Assembly (NCBI GenBank): GCA_051277005.1
Contig: JBNMPS010000054.1
Span: 1-16,417, forward strand
Source: Dasania sp051277005
GTDB taxonomy: Bacteria > Pseudomonadota > Gammaproteobacteria > Pseudomonadales > Dasaniaceae
Direction: 5' to 3'
Length of the DNA stretch: 16,417 bases
Shown: positions 14,491 to 16,417 of the stretch, piece by piece
How the letters are laid out: each line of letters begins with the position of its first letter
Position numbering within the stretch: position 1 is the first letter of the stretch
The notes under the pieces: generated by a model
What the model saw: only the letters and a program-made list of their open reading frames with translations
Told to the model about the DNA's origin: nothing
The model's database searches: none
Made by a program: the position numbers and the translations under genes

Positions 14491-14506
14491 TGGCTTAAAG
14501 ATTGCA
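14491..14506 (+). promoter_or_regulatory. Sigma54 promoter of the porin gene
   Basis: TGGCTT-AAAGA-TTGCA has GG (14492-14493) and GC (14504-14505) 10 bases apart. Predicted start near 14517, 69 nt before the porin ATG, the same leader length as dctP1 and close to dctP2 (67). Confidence 0.7.
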
Positions 14507-14585
14507 TTGATAGGTTGAGAGTGATGAAAATATGTGTTGTATGGAATTACTCATAAAAATAATGAACCTACATAGGTGATAAATA

Positions 14586-15638
14586 ATGAATAACTCTGGA
14601 ATAAATAACTTGGCAAGAAAGGCGTGTTTGGCCTTTCTTTTGGCTGGCGTATCAGGTATGGCTTTAGCAGAAGAAGGCGATATAAAATCCACCTTTTATG
14701 GTTCGTTACGCTTAGGTGTCGATTATGTCAACTCAGATACCAACGATGATGCGGCTAATGGTCGCGATTTTTTAAGCCGTGTAGGTGTTAAAATATCGAC
14801 AGACCTAGGTGACGGCTTAACAGGCTTGGCAGTTGTAGAATATGGTTTACGTGGTGATGACAATGTTAACTTTAATCAAAATAATAGAGCTGGTCTTCGC
14901 CAAACCTACGTGGGTTTAAAAGGTGATTTTGGTACAGTAACCTACGGCTCACAAACGATTACTTGGCATAAATTTGTTCGTGGGGCTTATTTCTCCGATG
15001 GCCTTGATTCACTTCGCCAAGGCGGTATTCGTGATGACGACATGCTGCAGTGGGAAAAAAATAGCGGTAATTGGAAGCTAGGTGCGGCAATTCAAACGGA
15101 AGGGCAAGATGGTGATTCAGTCGACCAATATCAATTGGCTGCTGAATACAAATCAGGACCACTAAAATTACAAGCTGCGATTGCTAAAGATCAACGTGGT
15201 GAGAATACCGGAAGTTTATACGGCGTTAGAGCATGGTATGACATCAGTACCGCGATCACTATGTCTGCTTTTTATCATCTTGCTGAAGAAGACTTTGATA
15301 TTTATGGCGGCAATTCATCAGGTAACGTACGTATTGTTAGTGGTTTAGAAAATGCCAAAATTGGCGGTGTTACTGGCTGTAAGACTGAAGAGCGATCTAC
15401 TGCGGGTTTATACGGGAAATGGAAATCAGGTAAAAACCAAATTCATAGCCGTTACGCTGTAAATTCTTGTGATATTACGGGTGACGTTAGATCAATCAAG
15501 GTGGAATATATTCGCAGCTTATCAAAAAAGTTTAAGTTATGGGCAGCGGTTGAGACGTTAGACAGTGATGACGACAGATTGCCAAGTACTGGTGACGATA
15601 TGACTGAAATTCAATTGGGCGCACGTTTTGACTTCTAA
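14586..15638 (+). CDS. Outer-membrane porin (Gram-negative general porin type)
   Basis: A 350-residue beta-barrel protein. Residues 1-28 form a signal peptide with cleavage near GMALA-EEG. The mature part shows alternating amphipathic strands with porin signatures: STFYGSLRLGVDY at the start, SRVGVKISTDLGDGLTGLAVVEYG, RQTYVGLKGDFGTVTYGSQ leading to the constriction loop, and a last strand ending in Phe (IQLGARFDF), the usual assembly signal. Two cysteines (near 267 and 295) may form a disulfide in an external loop. AGGTGA at 14574 is the ribosome binding site. Its sigma54 promoter links it to the DctBD system, so it probably lets dicarboxylates or other anions through the outer membrane. The dctB-dctD neighbourhood supports this, but selectivity is not shown by sequence. 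Confidence 0.88.
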   Translation: MNNSGINNLARKACLAFLLAGVSGMALAEEGDIKSTFYGSLRLGVDYVNSDTNDDAANGRDFLSRVGVKISTDLGDGLTGLAVVEYGLRGDDNVNFNQNNRAGLRQTYVGLKGDFGTVTYGSQTITWHKFVRGAYFSDGLDSLRQGGIRDDDMLQWEKNSGNWKLGAAIQTEGQDGDSVDQYQLAAEYKSGPLKLQAAIAKDQRGENTGSLYGVRAWYDISTAITMSAFYHLAEEDFDIYGGNSSGNVRIVSGLENAKIGGVTGCKTEERSTAGLYGKWKSGKNQIHSRYAVNSCDITGDVRSIKVEYIRSLSKKFKLWAAVETLDSDDDRLPSTGDDMTEIQLGARFDF

Positions 15639-15724
15639 ATAATGTAAAATATAAATATCGGTAAGATTAAGAACCCTAATCAGTAACATAGCTATAACTA
15701 AAGGTCAGTTATTCGTGAATTTAT

Positions 15725-15774
15725 AAAAACCATCACGATGGCTGATAATCATCATCGTAGTGAGAAGGGTTTTT
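15725..15774 (+). terminator. Probable porin terminator
   Basis: AAAAACC and TCAC (15725-15736) pair with GTGA and GGGTTTTT (15760-15774), with internal bulges, and the right arm ends in five T. An additional GATG / CATC pairing is possible inside. Located 87 bp after the porin stop. Confidence 0.55.
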
Positions 15775-15924
15775 AATGTTGTCGTTAGAAAATGGCATAA
15801 TAAGATAACGAGGTTTTAAAAAAACATATTGTTATGCATGTATTGTTATACGGAGTTTCCAAAGTTTCATAGATTATGGTTGCGCCGGTTGTGGAGTAAC
15901 AGCCCATGGCTAGGAGCGTGTCTT

Positions 15925-16068
15925 TTAGTGGTGGGGCCAGGGTTTCCCGCACTAACCAGTGGCAGTTACCAGTTATTAGGCTACCAACCGGGCAAAAAAT
16001 AGGCTGTAGATATTTTTGCTGCATGGCTAAAAGATTTAGCGCGGGCCGACAGCGTGGCGCTGGCTTAA
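15925..16068 (+). pseudogene. lysR 3'-end remnant
   Basis: Positions 15925-16050 match the last codons of the lysR gene at 2292-3182 with 9 mismatches in 126 bp. The frame carries TAG at 16000-16002 where lysR has TCG (Ser), then stays open to TAA at 16066-16068. No upstream lysR sequence is present. A dead fragment of a duplicated lysR. Confidence 0.88.
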
Positions 16069-16225
16069 GTCATATTTATTTATTGCGTGATATCGGTGAC
16101 AAGGTGAATTGCGAAGTAAGAGAGCGGGTCCTAGGGTGGGCTGGTGTGCTAGATTCCGGCCAAAGGACTGCTGGATGATGTATCGGGGTGAGGTATTGAG
16201 TTGGGCGGGTGTATAAATAAGCGTT

Positions 16226-16276
16226 AGGTCTTACAGGATGCATTTAGGTGGTAACTGTATGCAGCAAATAAGACCT
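16226..16276 (+). terminator. Second copy of the two-stem hairpin
   Basis: AGGTCTTA (16226-16233) pairs with TAAGACCT (16269-16276), with the inner TGCAT (16239-16243) / ATGCA (16259-16263) stem retained and the same 43-base arm offset as the left copy. The T-run is interrupted (TTCTCT), so terminator strength is probably reduced. Confidence 0.45.
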
Positions 16277-16300
16277 TCTCTGTGTTCTTTTGGATTAGTT

Positions 16301-16404
16301 CTACGCCGATTTTTTTCGCGCAACGCCAATAAGCCCTATGGCTAATAAGGCAAGGCTTGATGGCTCAGTGACTTTTGTAAATTGCAAATTAAGATCTCAG
16401 TGAC
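16301..16404 (-). pseudogene. PEP-CTERM gene 3'-end remnant
   Basis: On the minus strand the frame encodes LQFTKVTEPSSLALLAIG followed by LIGVARKKSA and a stop, matching the tail of the protein at 3340-4047. The motif is TEP instead of PEP, two residues (LG) are missing through a 6-bp deletion, and TGG (Trp) is TGA at 16397-16399. A dead fragment. Confidence 0.82.
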
Positions 16405-16417
16405 AGTATTTTCCAAT

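Larger units (their letters stand above)
15925..16404 (+). repeat. Right copy of the long imperfect direct repeat
   Basis: Second copy of 3045-3449, same orientation. It contains a dead lysR end, an insertion of about 81 bp relative to the left copy (within 16051-16222) with a short CCGGC / GCTGG dyad near 16157, the covarying hairpin and a dead PEP-CTERM end. Similarity stops about 13 bp before the window edge. Confidence 0.88.

Noticed and set aside
15906..16178. 90-codon plus-strand frame over the right repeat
   Set aside because: It reads the dead lysR fragment in the wrong frame.

Overview
The window looks like chromosomal DNA of a Gram-negative, probably marine gammaproteobacterium. 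It carries a TRAP dicarboxylate transport system with a DctB/DctD-type sensor and regulator, a trimeric-type outer-membrane porin, a PEP-CTERM surface protein, a GcvA-like LysR regulator and moderate base composition. The taxonomic call is inference from gene content; there is no rRNA or other marker gene.

Layout. The left edge (1-47, minus) holds the first codons of a probable IS66-type accessory transposase gene, then about 580 bp without a convincing gene. A dicarboxylate/amino-acid:cation symporter (633-1925, minus) is divergent from a LysR regulator (2290s-3182, plus). A PEP-CTERM protein (3340-4047, minus) and a DctB-like sensor kinase (4344-6233, minus) follow. Between dctB and the transport genes lie a decayed response-regulator receiver gene (6452-6737) and a duplicated copy of the dctB upstream control region. 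Next come dctP1 (7073-8071), dctP2-dctQ-dctM (8669-11734) and the sigma54-dependent activator dctD (11886-13286). The last third is gene-poor, with an orphan sigma54 promoter and terminator that frame a candidate 78-nt small RNA (about 13674-13751) and a porin (14586-15638). The right edge (15925-16404) is a decayed direct repeat of the lysR 3' end plus PEP-CTERM 3' end found at 3045-3449.

How it fits together. Four sites match the sigma54 pattern (GG-N10-GC with TGGC / TTGC) on the plus strand: before dctP1, before dctP2QM, before the candidate sRNA and before the porin. For the three protein-coding genes the predicted start of transcription lies 67-69 nt before the start codon. Upstream of both dctP promoters, pairs of dyads sit at exactly the same distances (centres 84.5 and 116.5 bp before the -24 element), and three of the dyads in the locus read TGGG-N10-CCCA; they are good candidates for DctD enhancer sites. 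The reading is a self-contained DctBD-sigma54 regulon for dicarboxylate uptake: porin (outer membrane), two periplasmic binding proteins, one DctQM permease and a putative regulatory RNA, with kinase and regulator genes at opposite ends.

The most novel items are the sigma54-driven sRNA candidate, the phased enhancer dyads, the duplicated control region with one broken -24 element, and the 12.9-kb-spaced direct repeats with a compensatory change in a hairpin stem.
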